From: Desulfovibrio ferrophilus
GTDB taxonomy: Bacteria; Desulfobacterota; Desulfovibrionia; Desulfovibrionales; Desulfovibrionaceae
Assembly (NCBI RefSeq): GCF_003966735.1
Contig: NZ_AP017378.1
Span: 2,128,905 to 2,192,904 of the forward strand
DNA length: 64,000 nt
Direction: 5' to 3'
Within the stretch, counting starts at the first letter, position 1; every line of letters begins with the position of its first letter. Below the pieces are notes generated by a model. The model saw only the letters and a program-made list of their open reading frames with translations. It had not been told where the DNA came from and made no database searches. A program made the position numbers and the translations under genes. Positions 57,097-64,000 of the stretch are shown piece by piece.

Positions 57097-58451
57097 CGCA
57101 ATCCGGCCTCCCCGGTCGCCTCGGCCACCACGCGCTCAAACAGCGCAGTGTCCTGTTCCACGCTGAGCATCATGCCCTCGATGGCCGGAGACACATCGGA
57201 GACAATTACCCGCTCACCCGCCTGAAGCCCACTGGCAATGCTGGCGACATTCCCTTGCAGATAGTCCACGACCACCTCACGGGAGAGCAGCCTGTCATCG
57301 GGTCCTGCCACATGCACACGCCCCTCACGCAGTGCGGATCGAGGCACGATCACTCGCGCTGCCCGCGGCTGCCCACGGAGCTCGACCTCGCAATACATGT
57401 TTTTGACCAACGGCGGACGCCCTCCGGGAATGGCCTGTAAATAGGGGTTATCCACCACGACATACACGCCCACGGTCCTGGTTTGCGGATCGATCTCATC
57501 GGAAATGCGCGAGAAACGAGCCTGCCATTCCACGGGGGTCCCTGCCACATTCAAGCGCACCACCGCCTTCAACCCCACGGCCTGTCGAACAGCGTCCATG
57601 TCAATGCGCCCAGCAGCCAATGGCGAGCTCTTCATGTCCAGCAGATTCCGAAACGCCGCGATGGGCACTTGAGCCGGGATTTCTGAAATACCGATGGAAT
57701 CGGCCACGACAACGACCTGCCCGGACTTGGCGTATTGGGACAGCTCCACGTTCACTGCCGCAATTCTGCACTCGAAAGGCGTGCGCAAGACGGTTTTGTC
57801 CAGATCGAGACGCGCATTCTCCAGGCTTGAACGGGCAGACGCCAAATCCGCAGACAGGGCCTGTCGCTCTGACGGAACCAGCTCAAGGGTGCTTTGATAG
57901 CCTTGGACAATATTCTTCTGAGTCAGATAGCGCTTTTCCTCGGTCTCCATCTCGGACTTGGAAATGGTTCCGCTCTCCTGAAGACTGCGCTTTCGTTCCA
58001 ACTCCCGTTCGGACAACTGCAGAGAATTCTGTTCCACACCCAGCGAACTCATGGCATTGCGCTCTCGTTGATCCAGTTCGCGCAGCTTGGCCAGGACGAC
58101 AGCAACTGCGGCTTCCGACCGGTCTCGTGCCAAACGGTATTCCACAGGATCAATACGCATCAGGACCGCACCGGCAGGCAGGATGGCCCCCCGGTCAAGG
58201 CTTTCATGCACCTCAACGACCTTCCCACTCACCTCGGCCACGGCCTCCCAGACCTGACCGGGCTGCACACTGCCATAGCCCACGGCCCGGGGGACCAGCG
58301 CCAATTCAGTGGCAGGCACAACGCGTACGGCCCGGGCGCGCTCGACAATCCCGACACGTTCAGGAGTCAATCGGGTCTTGACCAGCACAATCAGGGTCAG
58401 GATTCCCAACAACAGAACAGGCAAAACAAGCATTCGTCTGGACATCTTCAT
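57093..58451 (-). CDS. RND efflux periplasmic adaptor (membrane fusion protein), 452 aa
   Basis: Links the RND pump to an outer-membrane channel. An N-terminal membrane anchor (LVLPVLLLGILTLIVLVKT) is followed by a lipoyl half (GYGSVQPGQVWEAVAEVSGK), a long alpha-hairpin coiled coil (residues about 110-200, ELDQRERNAMSSLGVEQNSL and after), the second lipoyl half (VLRTPFECRIAAVNVELSQY) and beta-barrel/membrane-proximal domains. ATG 58451 has AAGGGG six bases upstream; 58457 is an alternative. Middle gene of tetR-mfp-rnd. Confidence 0.92.
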   Translation of the reverse strand: MKMSRRMLVLPVLLLGILTLIVLVKTRLTPERVGIVERARAVRVVPATELALVPRAVGYGSVQPGQVWEAVAEVSGKVVEVHESLDRGAILPAGAVLMRIDPVEYRLARDRSEAAVAVVLAKLRELDQRERNAMSSLGVEQNSLQLSERELERKRSLQESGTISKSEMETEEKRYLTQKNIVQGYQSTLELVPSERQALSADLASARSSLENARLDLDKTVLRTPFECRIAAVNVELSQYAKSGQVVVVADSIGISEIPAQVPIAAFRNLLDMKSSPLAAGRIDMDAVRQAVGLKAVVRLNVAGTPVEWQARFSRISDEIDPQTRTVGVYVVVDNPYLQAIPGGRPPLVKNMYCEVELRGQPRAARVIVPRSALREGRVHVAGPDDRLLSREVVVDYLQGNVASIASGLQAGERVIVSDVSPAIEGMMLSVEQDTALFERVVAEATGEAGLR

Positions 58452-58477
58452 CGTCATCCCCTTGCCTAGGAAATATC

Positions 58478-59107
58478 CTATCGGTTCAATAAATGATAAG
58501 CGTCCTCGGCCGGATCTGAAAGATCGGATGGTTCGTAAAACAACCCCGAAGTCAACATGGTAAACCAGGTCAGCCAAGCCTGCTTTGGAGTAAATTCGGC
58601 ATTGCGGAACGTATCCGGCACCATGAACTTCTGAACCACGCATTCCATGATTCCAGCCACGATCTGCGGATGAACGCCGGAGCGAATTTCTCCGCGTTCG
58701 ACACCCCGGGCAATGGCATGGGCGAACTCACCCAGCACCCGAATACGCAACTCATCGAACTCCTCCCAGATATCAGGATAGCAGGACCGCGTATCCGACA
58801 GAAAGATAGGGGAAGCTTCGCGCACCATCTCACCCAATCTGCGATATCCGGCAATGAATGATTCCCGGGCCGACCGCCCTCGAGACACTTCAACCAGCAC
58901 GACATCCAGATGGCGGGAGTATCTCTTGAGCACCAGCTCACGGACCAGATCCTTCTTGCTCGAAAAATACCGATACAGGGTCTTCTTGCTGATACGCAGC
59001 CCCCCCGAAATCTCATCCATTGTAACCCGACGCACCCCGAACTGCCTGAAGCTGGCATAGGCCGCCTCCAGAATCCGATCACGCATCTCTTGCGACAAAG
59101 CACCCAT
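58478..59107 (-). CDS. TetR-family regulator of the efflux operon, 209 aa
   Basis: The N-terminal DNA-binding domain is clear: RDRILEAAYASFRQFGVRRV, then TMDEISGGLRISKKTLYRYF and SSKKDLV. The C-terminal ligand-binding half is not classifiable. It lies 27 bp upstream of the adaptor gene and is probably co-transcribed, so it may repress its own operon and release on binding a pump substrate. An inverted repeat just upstream could be its operator. Confidence 0.92.
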   Translation of the reverse strand: MGALSQEMRDRILEAAYASFRQFGVRRVTMDEISGGLRISKKTLYRYFSSKKDLVRELVLKRYSRHLDVVLVEVSRGRSARESFIAGYRRLGEMVREASPIFLSDTRSCYPDIWEEFDELRIRVLGEFAHAIARGVERGEIRSGVHPQIVAGIMECVVQKFMVPDTFRNAEFTPKQAWLTWFTMLTSGLFYEPSDLSDPAEDAYHLLNR

Positions 59108-59119
59108 CTTATACTCCAG

Positions 59120-59134
59120 AAACGAAAAGCGTTT
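59120..59134. promoter_or_regulatory. Candidate TetR operator
   Basis: Inverted repeat AAACG-AAAAG-CGTTT, 13 bp upstream of the tetR start. Its size is short for a TetR site, but the place suits autorepression. Confidence 0.35.
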
Positions 59135-59190
59135 TTTAAGTTTCCTAGCGCATCAGTACGCTTCGGTCAACACCGTTCCGAGAACAATAA

Positions 59191-59224
59191 AATAAGCCTC
59201 AGAACAGTTGTTCCGAGGCTTATT
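59191..59224 (-). terminator. Terminator after the cyclophilin gene
   Basis: AATAAGCCTC-GAACA type arms pair across a 34-base hairpin; on the minus strand TTATTTTATTG follows. It lies about 120 bp beyond the cyclophilin stop and ahead of tetR, which it insulates. Confidence 0.75.
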
Positions 59225-59341
59225 GTTCAATCGTTAAACATTTGAAAGTGATGCCAAGCCCTCAAGGCCGACCGAGTCACCCCTTGCAAGGGTTTACGTG
59301 GCTCAAAATAGCGCCGCTAACGGAGAGTTTTCATCACCCTG

Positions 59342-59917
59342 CTAGGGCTGGTGACGATAGGCCTTCTTGATCACTACAGGCACCAGCGGCACATCACCCA
59401 TACCACCCTGGCGGCCGGTCTGAACCTTGGCAATTGTGTCGACCACGTCCATCCCACGGATCACACGGCCAAAAACGGCATAGCCCCAGCCCTGGGGGTT
59501 CTTGCCCGTGAAATCCAGGCTGGCATTGTTCTTGTGGTTGATGAAAAACTGACTGCTGGCACTGTGCGGGTCAGAGGTCCGAGCCATGGCGATCGTACCA
59601 CGGCTATTGGGCAAACCATTATTTGCTTCATTCATGATGGGAGCCCCGGCAGACTTGCGCATCATGCTCATGTCAAAACCTCCGCCCTGAATCATGAAGC
59701 CCTTGATCACCCGATGAAAAATGGTTCCATCATAAAACCCGGCATCCACATACTTGAGGAAATTGGCCACGGTCACGGGGGCCTTGGCTTCCTCCAGCAT
59801 AATGACAATGTTCCCCTGGCTGGTTTCCATGACAACCACCGGATTGGCGGCAAAGGCCCCGGAAACGGAAAAACACAGCAGCAACGCTGCCAGCACGATC
59901 ATGCGCCCTATCTTCAT
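59342..59917 (-). CDS. Periplasmic cyclophilin-type peptidyl-prolyl isomerase, 191 aa
   Basis: Folding enzyme. A signal peptide is visible ([18 protein letters not shown]). The cyclophilin core shows [54 protein letters not shown] with the catalytic Arg, [20 protein letters not shown], and [20 protein letters not shown] 59917 has AAGGAGATTGCTG upstream. Single gene, ended by its own terminator. Confidence 0.94.
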   Translation of the reverse strand: MKIGRMIVLAALLLCFSVSGAFAANPVVVMETSQGNIVIMLEEAKAPVTVANFLKYVDAGFYDGTIFHRVIKGFMIQGGGFDMSMMRKSAGAPIMNEANNGLPNSRGTIAMARTSDPHSASSQFFINHKNNASLDFTGKNPQGWGYAVFGRVIRGMDVVDTIAKVQTGRQGGMGDVPLVPVVIKKAYRHQP

Positions 59918-60220
59918 CAGCAATCTCCTTGAACGAATTGTTGTTGCTCTTGGATAAAAGAGCAGCACGAGGAAGTCAAAACAAGTCCCACTCTTTTGTA
60001 TTGAGCTTCTCAATCCAAACAGCCTCAGCCCATCAATATCCAAGGGCAATATTCACGCCCCCCCAGATTTTCAAATCCGCCCTAAACACTAGGCTATTGT
60101 GAGAATTATAATGAGATATCAGCATAAAAATCAAAAAAATCAATACGCGAACATCCCCATATCGAAACTTTCTATTTGCAGCCAGCTCCACCCCGCACTA
60201 TAGTACATCTTGCTCACTGG

Positions 60221-60251
60221 TTCTCCACAGGCTGTGGATGCATGTGGAGAA
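60221..60251. promoter_or_regulatory. Inverted repeat with DnaA-box-like arms
   Basis: TTCTCCACA at 60221-60229 and its exact reverse complement TGTGGAGAA at 60243-60251, with a further TGTGGATG between them. Each arm is one base off the TTATCCACA box. It lies in the 459-base region between the cyclophilin and 67-aa genes and may be a protein-binding site. Confidence 0.45.
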
Positions 60252-60312
60252 ATTGAATAACATCCTGGATGTTGGGGAACTCCTGGATGCGGCATTGCAT
60301 TAAAGGGTGACA

Positions 60313-60356
60313 GCCTTGGGGAAGGCATAACGCCCGCGACGGGTAAACAACCCGTC
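60313..60356 (+). promoter_or_regulatory. Two hairpins in the leader of the 67-aa gene
   Basis: GCCTT-GGGG-AAGGC (60313-60326) and the perfect 7-bp stem GACGGGT-AAACA-ACCCGTC (60338-60356), the latter ending about 10 bases before the ribosome-binding site. They suggest a structured 5' leader; no known riboswitch class is recognised. Confidence 0.45.
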
Positions 60357-60376
60357 CAACCACCAGGCAGGAGACC

Positions 60377-60580
60377 ATGGATAACATCATCCAGAAACAC
60401 ATCCGTGAAATGAAGGCCCTCAGGAATTCCCTGAAAGATTCCAGCAAGCAACTGCATGAGCAACGTCGCCAGAACGATTTGGCGGTCGTGGCATTGAAGC
60501 GCCGTATCGCAGACATCCCGCTCACCGTGCCAAAAGCCAGGAAACCCATTCATTCGCGCATCCTTTCTTTCATTTTCTAG
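60377..60580 (+). CDS. Unknown small basic protein, 67 aa
   Basis: GGCAGGAGACC precedes the ATG and a strong terminator follows, so it is a complete single-gene unit. The product is a charged helix (MDNIIQKHIREMKALRNSLK, then DSSKQLHEQRRQ) with a basic second part (AVVALKRRIADIP) and a hydrophobic end (SRILSFIF). It has no Cys and no known motif. The long structured leader hints at post-transcriptional control. Confidence 0.65.
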   Translation: MDNIIQKHIREMKALRNSLKDSSKQLHEQRRQNDLAVVALKRRIADIPLTVPKARKPIHSRILSFIF

Positions 60581-60597
60581 ACACTACAATCCATTCT

Positions 60598-60632
60598 GCG
60601 CCACCTGTTTTTTCGGGTGGCGCTTTTTTTTT
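60598..60632 (+). terminator. Terminator after the 67-aa gene
   Basis: GCGCCACC and GGTGGCGC form a perfect 8-bp stem, followed by nine T residues. The next gene (sensor kinase) therefore needs its own promoter or read-through. Confidence 0.93.
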
Positions 60633-60660
60633 GTCCAACTTTCCGGTAACAATCATATTT

Positions 60661-63513
60661 ATGGAGACCCCGGCCCACGTTCCGAGCCTTTCGCTCGCCC
60701 CAACACCACAGCGCAAAGCCTACATGCTCTTTGCCATGGCAATCGCTGCCATCCTCGGGATATTCGCATTGGGCTCGCAGTGGGCTCAGGAAAAGGCCGA
60801 CCAGGAACGGCACAAGGCCTTTAGCGATCAGCAGTACACCCAGGCTGTGCTCATCCGCCAATCACTGGCTGGACTCATCAACTCCCTCCATGCCCAGGCA
60901 GACTCCCTGGCCACCCATGCCCTTCCGGCTTTTGCGACCGGCACTCTGGACTATGAATCCCTCCATGCCCTATTCCGCTCGGCCAACAGCGTCTTTCCCG
61001 ACCTGAAGGCCATGGCCTATTTCTCCGATGATCAGGTCCTGGAGTTCATGTCTGCGTCCGACCCACAGGTCATCAAGACCATGCGCAACGCTGCCGAAGA
61101 ATGGATCTGTGGCCCGGCCATCCTCACAACACCCCCCGGACAGGTTTACACTCCACCGCTTCTGATTACGGCCGAGCATCAATTCATGGGCATGGTTGCC
61201 CATATCAAAGTCAAAAATCGTCCCGCAGGAAGCCTGGTCCTGATCGTCGATCTGGGGAATATGCTCGCCCGCCTGGCTGGCGGACTGCATGCCCACCTCA
61301 AGGGCTCCATCTACGTCATGGCGGCCGACGGTACCGTGATCTATTCACGCAACAGAGAACAGACCGCGCGTAACCTGTTGGCCGATCTGAAGGATATGGG
61401 CAAGCAAAGTCAGGACATGCTGCTCTCCATGCTGACCATGCCCACAGGTCGCCACATCTGCACAACGCCCCATCTCACTCCCGATACCAGAGATTGCGAA
61501 TTCATGTCCTGGGAATCCGTACAGATGGGAGAGCGCCGAATCATCATTTCCCTACTGGCCCACGAAACAGATATCTTTACCCTCCAGGCAAGCCTGAGCC
61601 GCCAGAGATGGATCCTGGGCGGATTACTGGCGCTCATCCTCACAGGAGCCACGGCCTTCTTTTACCGCCAGCGCTCACGCCAGCGTCTTGAAGATCACAA
61701 CCTGCTGCTGGCAACACAGCTGGAGTCCACTCCCGACGGAGTGCTCGTCATGAACAACGAGCCACGCCCCCTGCTTTGGAACTCTCAGTTGCTCCAACAA
61801 TGGCAACTCGGTCTCAATCCCCGGGATGACAGATCAGGAAAAGAAATCCTGCGACAGGTGACACGGCAACTCATCGACCCCCGCCCATTCCTGGAGGCGT
61901 TCAGAACCCTGTCTTCCGCACCCGGTGCCGAAATGCGAGGCACCACCATCAGCCTCAAAAATGGAACAGTGCTGGAGGTCAACTCCAACAGCCTGGTGGA
62001 CGAACGCGGAAACTACCGAGGACGCGCCTGGTTTTTCCACGACATTACGGAACGCATACGCTCGGATGCAGCCCTGAAACAGAGCAAGGACCTGTTGCAA
62101 AGTATTCTGGACAACGTCCCCTCGTTGGTCTACCTGCGGGATGCTCAAAGCCGTTATGTCCTTGTCAATCGCCGTTATGAACGCTTCTTCGGCTGGAAAA
62201 CAGGCACCTACGAAGGCAAGACCCCCCGCGAAATGCTCACCGAGAGCCACGCGGCCAGCATTTACATGAATGACGCCAAAGTCCTTCAGTCCAAAAAGCC
62301 TTATGAGCATGAGGAGACATTGGACTTTAAGGGGCGCCGACACGTGATGCTGACCAGGGAAGTTCCCCTGTTCAACGAGCGCGGCAAGGTGACAGGCATC
62401 GTAGGCATCACAACGGACATCACCTCACGCAAGCAGATTGAAGAACGCCTGCGCAGTGCCGTCGAAGAGTTCGAAGCCATTTTTGACAACACCTTGGTGG
62501 GAACCCTACTACTCAAGAATGGTCGGCATATCGCCAAGGTCAACGCACGATTTGCCGAGATGTTCGGCTATCCCCCCGAGGAGATGGTCGGGCGCTCCAC
62601 CCGCTTCCTTCATCTGTCAGACAAGCACTATGAAGAATTTGGGGAACAATTCTCTTCCAAGCTGGCCTCACAGGAAATCATGAAGGTCGAGTATCCCTAT
62701 CGCCACGCCAATGGATCAACGTTCTGGTGCCAACTCTCCGGCAAGGCTTTGGACCCGGACCTGCCCGAATCCGGAGTACTCTGGATTGTCGACGATATTA
62801 CCGATCGCAAAAAACTGGAACAACTCAGAGATGATGTGGATAACATCGTGCGCCACGACCTCAAGTCCCCCCTGAGCGCAGTCATCCACGTTCCACAGCT
62901 GCTTCTGGACGACGACAATCTGAATCACGACCAAAGGGCGCTCTTGCGCGAACTCGAACGCTCCGGGCACCACATGCTGGAGATGATCAACAGATCGCTG
63001 GACATCTACAAGATGGAAAGGGGCACCTATCACATGGAGGCACGGAACCTGGATCTCACCGGAGTCCTACTTCGTGTTCTGCGCGAATTGAACTCCCAGA
63101 TTCTGTCCAAAAGCCTACAAATTGAAATTCTGGTCAACGGCAACCCCACGGGAGCAAATGAGTTTATCGTCAGCGGCGAAGAACTGCTCTATCACTCCAT
63201 GCTTGCCAACCTGCTCAAGAACGCCGTGGAGGCTTCCCCCGAGGGTGGGCGCGTCACTATTTCCATGGTTGAAGGAACCGCCAGGACCGTCGCCATCCGC
63301 AATGCCGGAGCAGTACCGGAGCCCATTCGGAAGACATTCTTCGAAAAATTTGCCACAGCAGACAAGAGCGGCGGCACCGGCCTTGGGACGTATTCAGCCA
63401 AACTCATTGCCGAGGCCCATGGCGGAGCCATCGGCATGCATACGGGTGAAGCCGAAGGAACCACAATCACCGTGACTCTCCCCGGCCCGGTGCAGGACAA
63501 CTCCGACCCCTGA
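60661..63513 (+). CDS. Membrane PAS sensor histidine kinase, 950 aa
   Basis: TM1 (about 22-42, AMAIAAILGIFALGSQWAQE) and TM2 (WILGGLLALILTGATAFFY, about 325) enclose a ~280-residue periplasmic sensor, probably Cache-like (GQVYTPPLLITAEHQFMGM, RPAGSLVLIVDLGNMLARL). Three PAS units follow (about 350-740), each ending in a DITERIR/DITSRKQI/DITDRKKL segment. The dimerisation domain has the His in VRHDLKSPLSAVIHVPQLLL, and the ATPase domain has NLLKNAVEASPEGG and GGTGLGTYSAKLIAEAHGG. ATG 60661 is used; its ribosome-binding site is weak. No response regulator is adjacent. The next gene, an exported lytic-transglycosylase-like protein, may share the transcript. Confidence 0.92.
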   Translation: METPAHVPSLSLAPTPQRKAYMLFAMAIAAILGIFALGSQWAQEKADQERHKAFSDQQYTQAVLIRQSLAGLINSLHAQADSLATHALPAFATGTLDYESLHALFRSANSVFPDLKAMAYFSDDQVLEFMSASDPQVIKTMRNAAEEWICGPAILTTPPGQVYTPPLLITAEHQFMGMVAHIKVKNRPAGSLVLIVDLGNMLARLAGGLHAHLKGSIYVMAADGTVIYSRNREQTARNLLADLKDMGKQSQDMLLSMLTMPTGRHICTTPHLTPDTRDCEFMSWESVQMGERRIIISLLAHETDIFTLQASLSRQRWILGGLLALILTGATAFFYRQRSRQRLEDHNLLLATQLESTPDGVLVMNNEPRPLLWNSQLLQQWQLGLNPRDDRSGKEILRQVTRQLIDPRPFLEAFRTLSSAPGAEMRGTTISLKNGTVLEVNSNSLVDERGNYRGRAWFFHDITERIRSDAALKQSKDLLQSILDNVPSLVYLRDAQSRYVLVNRRYERFFGWKTGTYEGKTPREMLTESHAASIYMNDAKVLQSKKPYEHEETLDFKGRRHVMLTREVPLFNERGKVTGIVGITTDITSRKQIEERLRSAVEEFEAIFDNTLVGTLLLKNGRHIAKVNARFAEMFGYPPEEMVGRSTRFLHLSDKHYEEFGEQFSSKLASQEIMKVEYPYRHANGSTFWCQLSGKALDPDLPESGVLWIVDDITDRKKLEQLRDDVDNIVRHDLKSPLSAVIHVPQLLLDDDNLNHDQRALLRELERSGHHMLEMINRSLDIYKMERGTYHMEARNLDLTGVLLRVLRELNSQILSKSLQIEILVNGNPTGANEFIVSGEELLYHSMLANLLKNAVEASPEGGRVTISMVEGTARTVAIRNAGAVPEPIRKTFFEKFATADKSGGTGLGTYSAKLIAEAHGGAIGMHTGEAEGTTITVTLPGPVQDNSDP

Positions 63514-63568
63514 TCCAGAACGCTGCAATCCATGACTATGAACCTCTTTCACTGGAGCAGGAGCTATC

Positions 63569-64000
63569 ATGAGGCTTAGCCGTCGCAACGCCATCAAAGT
63601 CGTAACCGCCGCCACTCTGGCCCCCATGTTCGGACTCAGCGGGGCAACGTCCGCTGAAGCTGCAACCAATGGAGCCTTCGCCACAGGCTCGCCCATCAAT
63701 GTCATTATCCCCAAAAACTATGTACAGCCTCTGGACGGCAAGCAAGGCCGTATCGTTCAGGCCCGTCTGGGACGAGCCGTGCTGGAGACCGTGCGCACCC
63801 ATTACAAGGGGAAGAACCTCCCTGTATGGAAACAGAAATACGGAACCATGGACCTTGAAAAACGGGTCATGAACATCTGTCACTGGATCATACAAAGCGT
63901 GCGCGAGCATCGCGATGTCTATCCACTGGACCCGGCTTGGGTAGCGGCCCAGATCATGACCGAATCATTTTTTTATGAATTTGCCGTATCCCGGGCACTG
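63569..64000 (+). CDS. Exported lytic-transglycosylase-like protein (partial, 3' end off the window)
   Basis: GCAGGAGCTATC precedes the ATG. 144 codons are visible. The leader MRLSRRNAIKVVTAATLAPM has a twin arginine and an Ala-rich stretch, so Tat export is possible. The mature part shows NVIIPKNYVQPLDGKQGRIV, VRTHYKGKNLPVWKQKYG and WVAAQIMTESFFYEFAVSRA; the last resembles the catalytic-Glu helix of SLT-type transglycosylases (A-x-I-x-x-E-S-x-F). The remainder lies beyond position 64000, so the family is likely but not certain. Confidence 0.7.
   Translation, partial: MRLSRRNAIKVVTAATLAPMFGLSGATSAEAATNGAFATGSPINVIIPKNYVQPLDGKQGRIVQARLGRAVLETVRTHYKGKNLPVWKQKYGTMDLEKRVMNICHWIIQSVREHRDVYPLDPAWVAAQIMTESFFYEFAVSRAL

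Noticed and set aside
60221-60251. A replication origin
   Set aside because: Only three imperfect DnaA-like boxes lie here, without an AT-rich unwinding element or dnaA/dnaN nearby; a regulatory site is the simpler reading.

Overview
The window looks like a chromosomal piece of a mercury-methylating, sulfate-reducing deltaproteobacterium of the Desulfovibrionaceae. The main grounds are a complete quinone-reductase (Qrc) operon, typical of sulfate reducers, next to the mercury-methylation pair hgcA-hgcB. Most of the window is GC-rich and densely coded. Two stretches differ: a small AT-richer block at 26.1-27.7 kb and a phage-like block at 36.4-52.3 kb.

Layout. 0-7.6 kb: a prepilin locus with two tandem related pilins (the first cut by the window edge), a pseudopilin plus an exported phosphoesterase-like protein, and a divergent set of three prepilin-like proteins, two of which carry large lectin-like C-terminal domains. 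7.6-9.7 kb: arsR, a 43-codon Cys-rich micro-ORF, hgcA and hgcB, all on the minus strand. 9.9-14.7 kb: qrcABCD. 15-17 kb: nucleotide-sugar genes (rfbC, manC). 17.3-23.7 kb: a cytosolic PAS sensor kinase, a Sel1-repeat/trypsin-like protease, a chemoreceptor and a DinB-like protein. 23.7-25.9 kb: tex. 26-29.2 kb: a 3-kb block bounded by an ~80-bp direct repeat that includes the 3' end of tRNA-Ser(UGA); it holds a tandem pair of related unknown proteins and a TPR lipoprotein/exported protein. 29.5-36.1 kb: FKBP isomerase, TesA-like esterase, a YbbA/YbbP-type ABC transporter, a flavodoxin-like reductase, a DUF309 protein and MarC.

36.4-52.3 kb: a compact podovirus-like structural cluster (terminase, connector/portal, scaffold, capsid, tail-tube proteins, lysis genes) that abuts tRNA-Ser(GCU). 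No integrase, replication gene or large ejection protein is visible. A small divergently transcribed repressor candidate sits at its head, with three near-identical operators (TAGGC-N7-GCCTA), two of them lying exactly between the -35 and -10 boxes of promoters. The small terminase lacks the usual N-terminal DNA-binding part. This could be a decayed prophage or a domesticated, gene-transfer-agent-like element.

52.7-64 kb: a zinc-ribbon/AMIN protein, a TetR-MFP-RND efflux operon, a periplasmic cyclophilin, a 67-aa unknown protein behind a structured leader, a large membrane PAS sensor kinase, and the start of an exported lytic-transglycosylase-like protein.

Five copies of a ~90-bp imperfect palindromic repeat (30.8, 40.7, 40.8, 40.9 and 43.3 kb) occur outside genes; their inner stems differ in sequence but stay paired. 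Start sites were chosen by ribosome-binding sites and family lengths. All functional names come from reading motifs, not from database searches.
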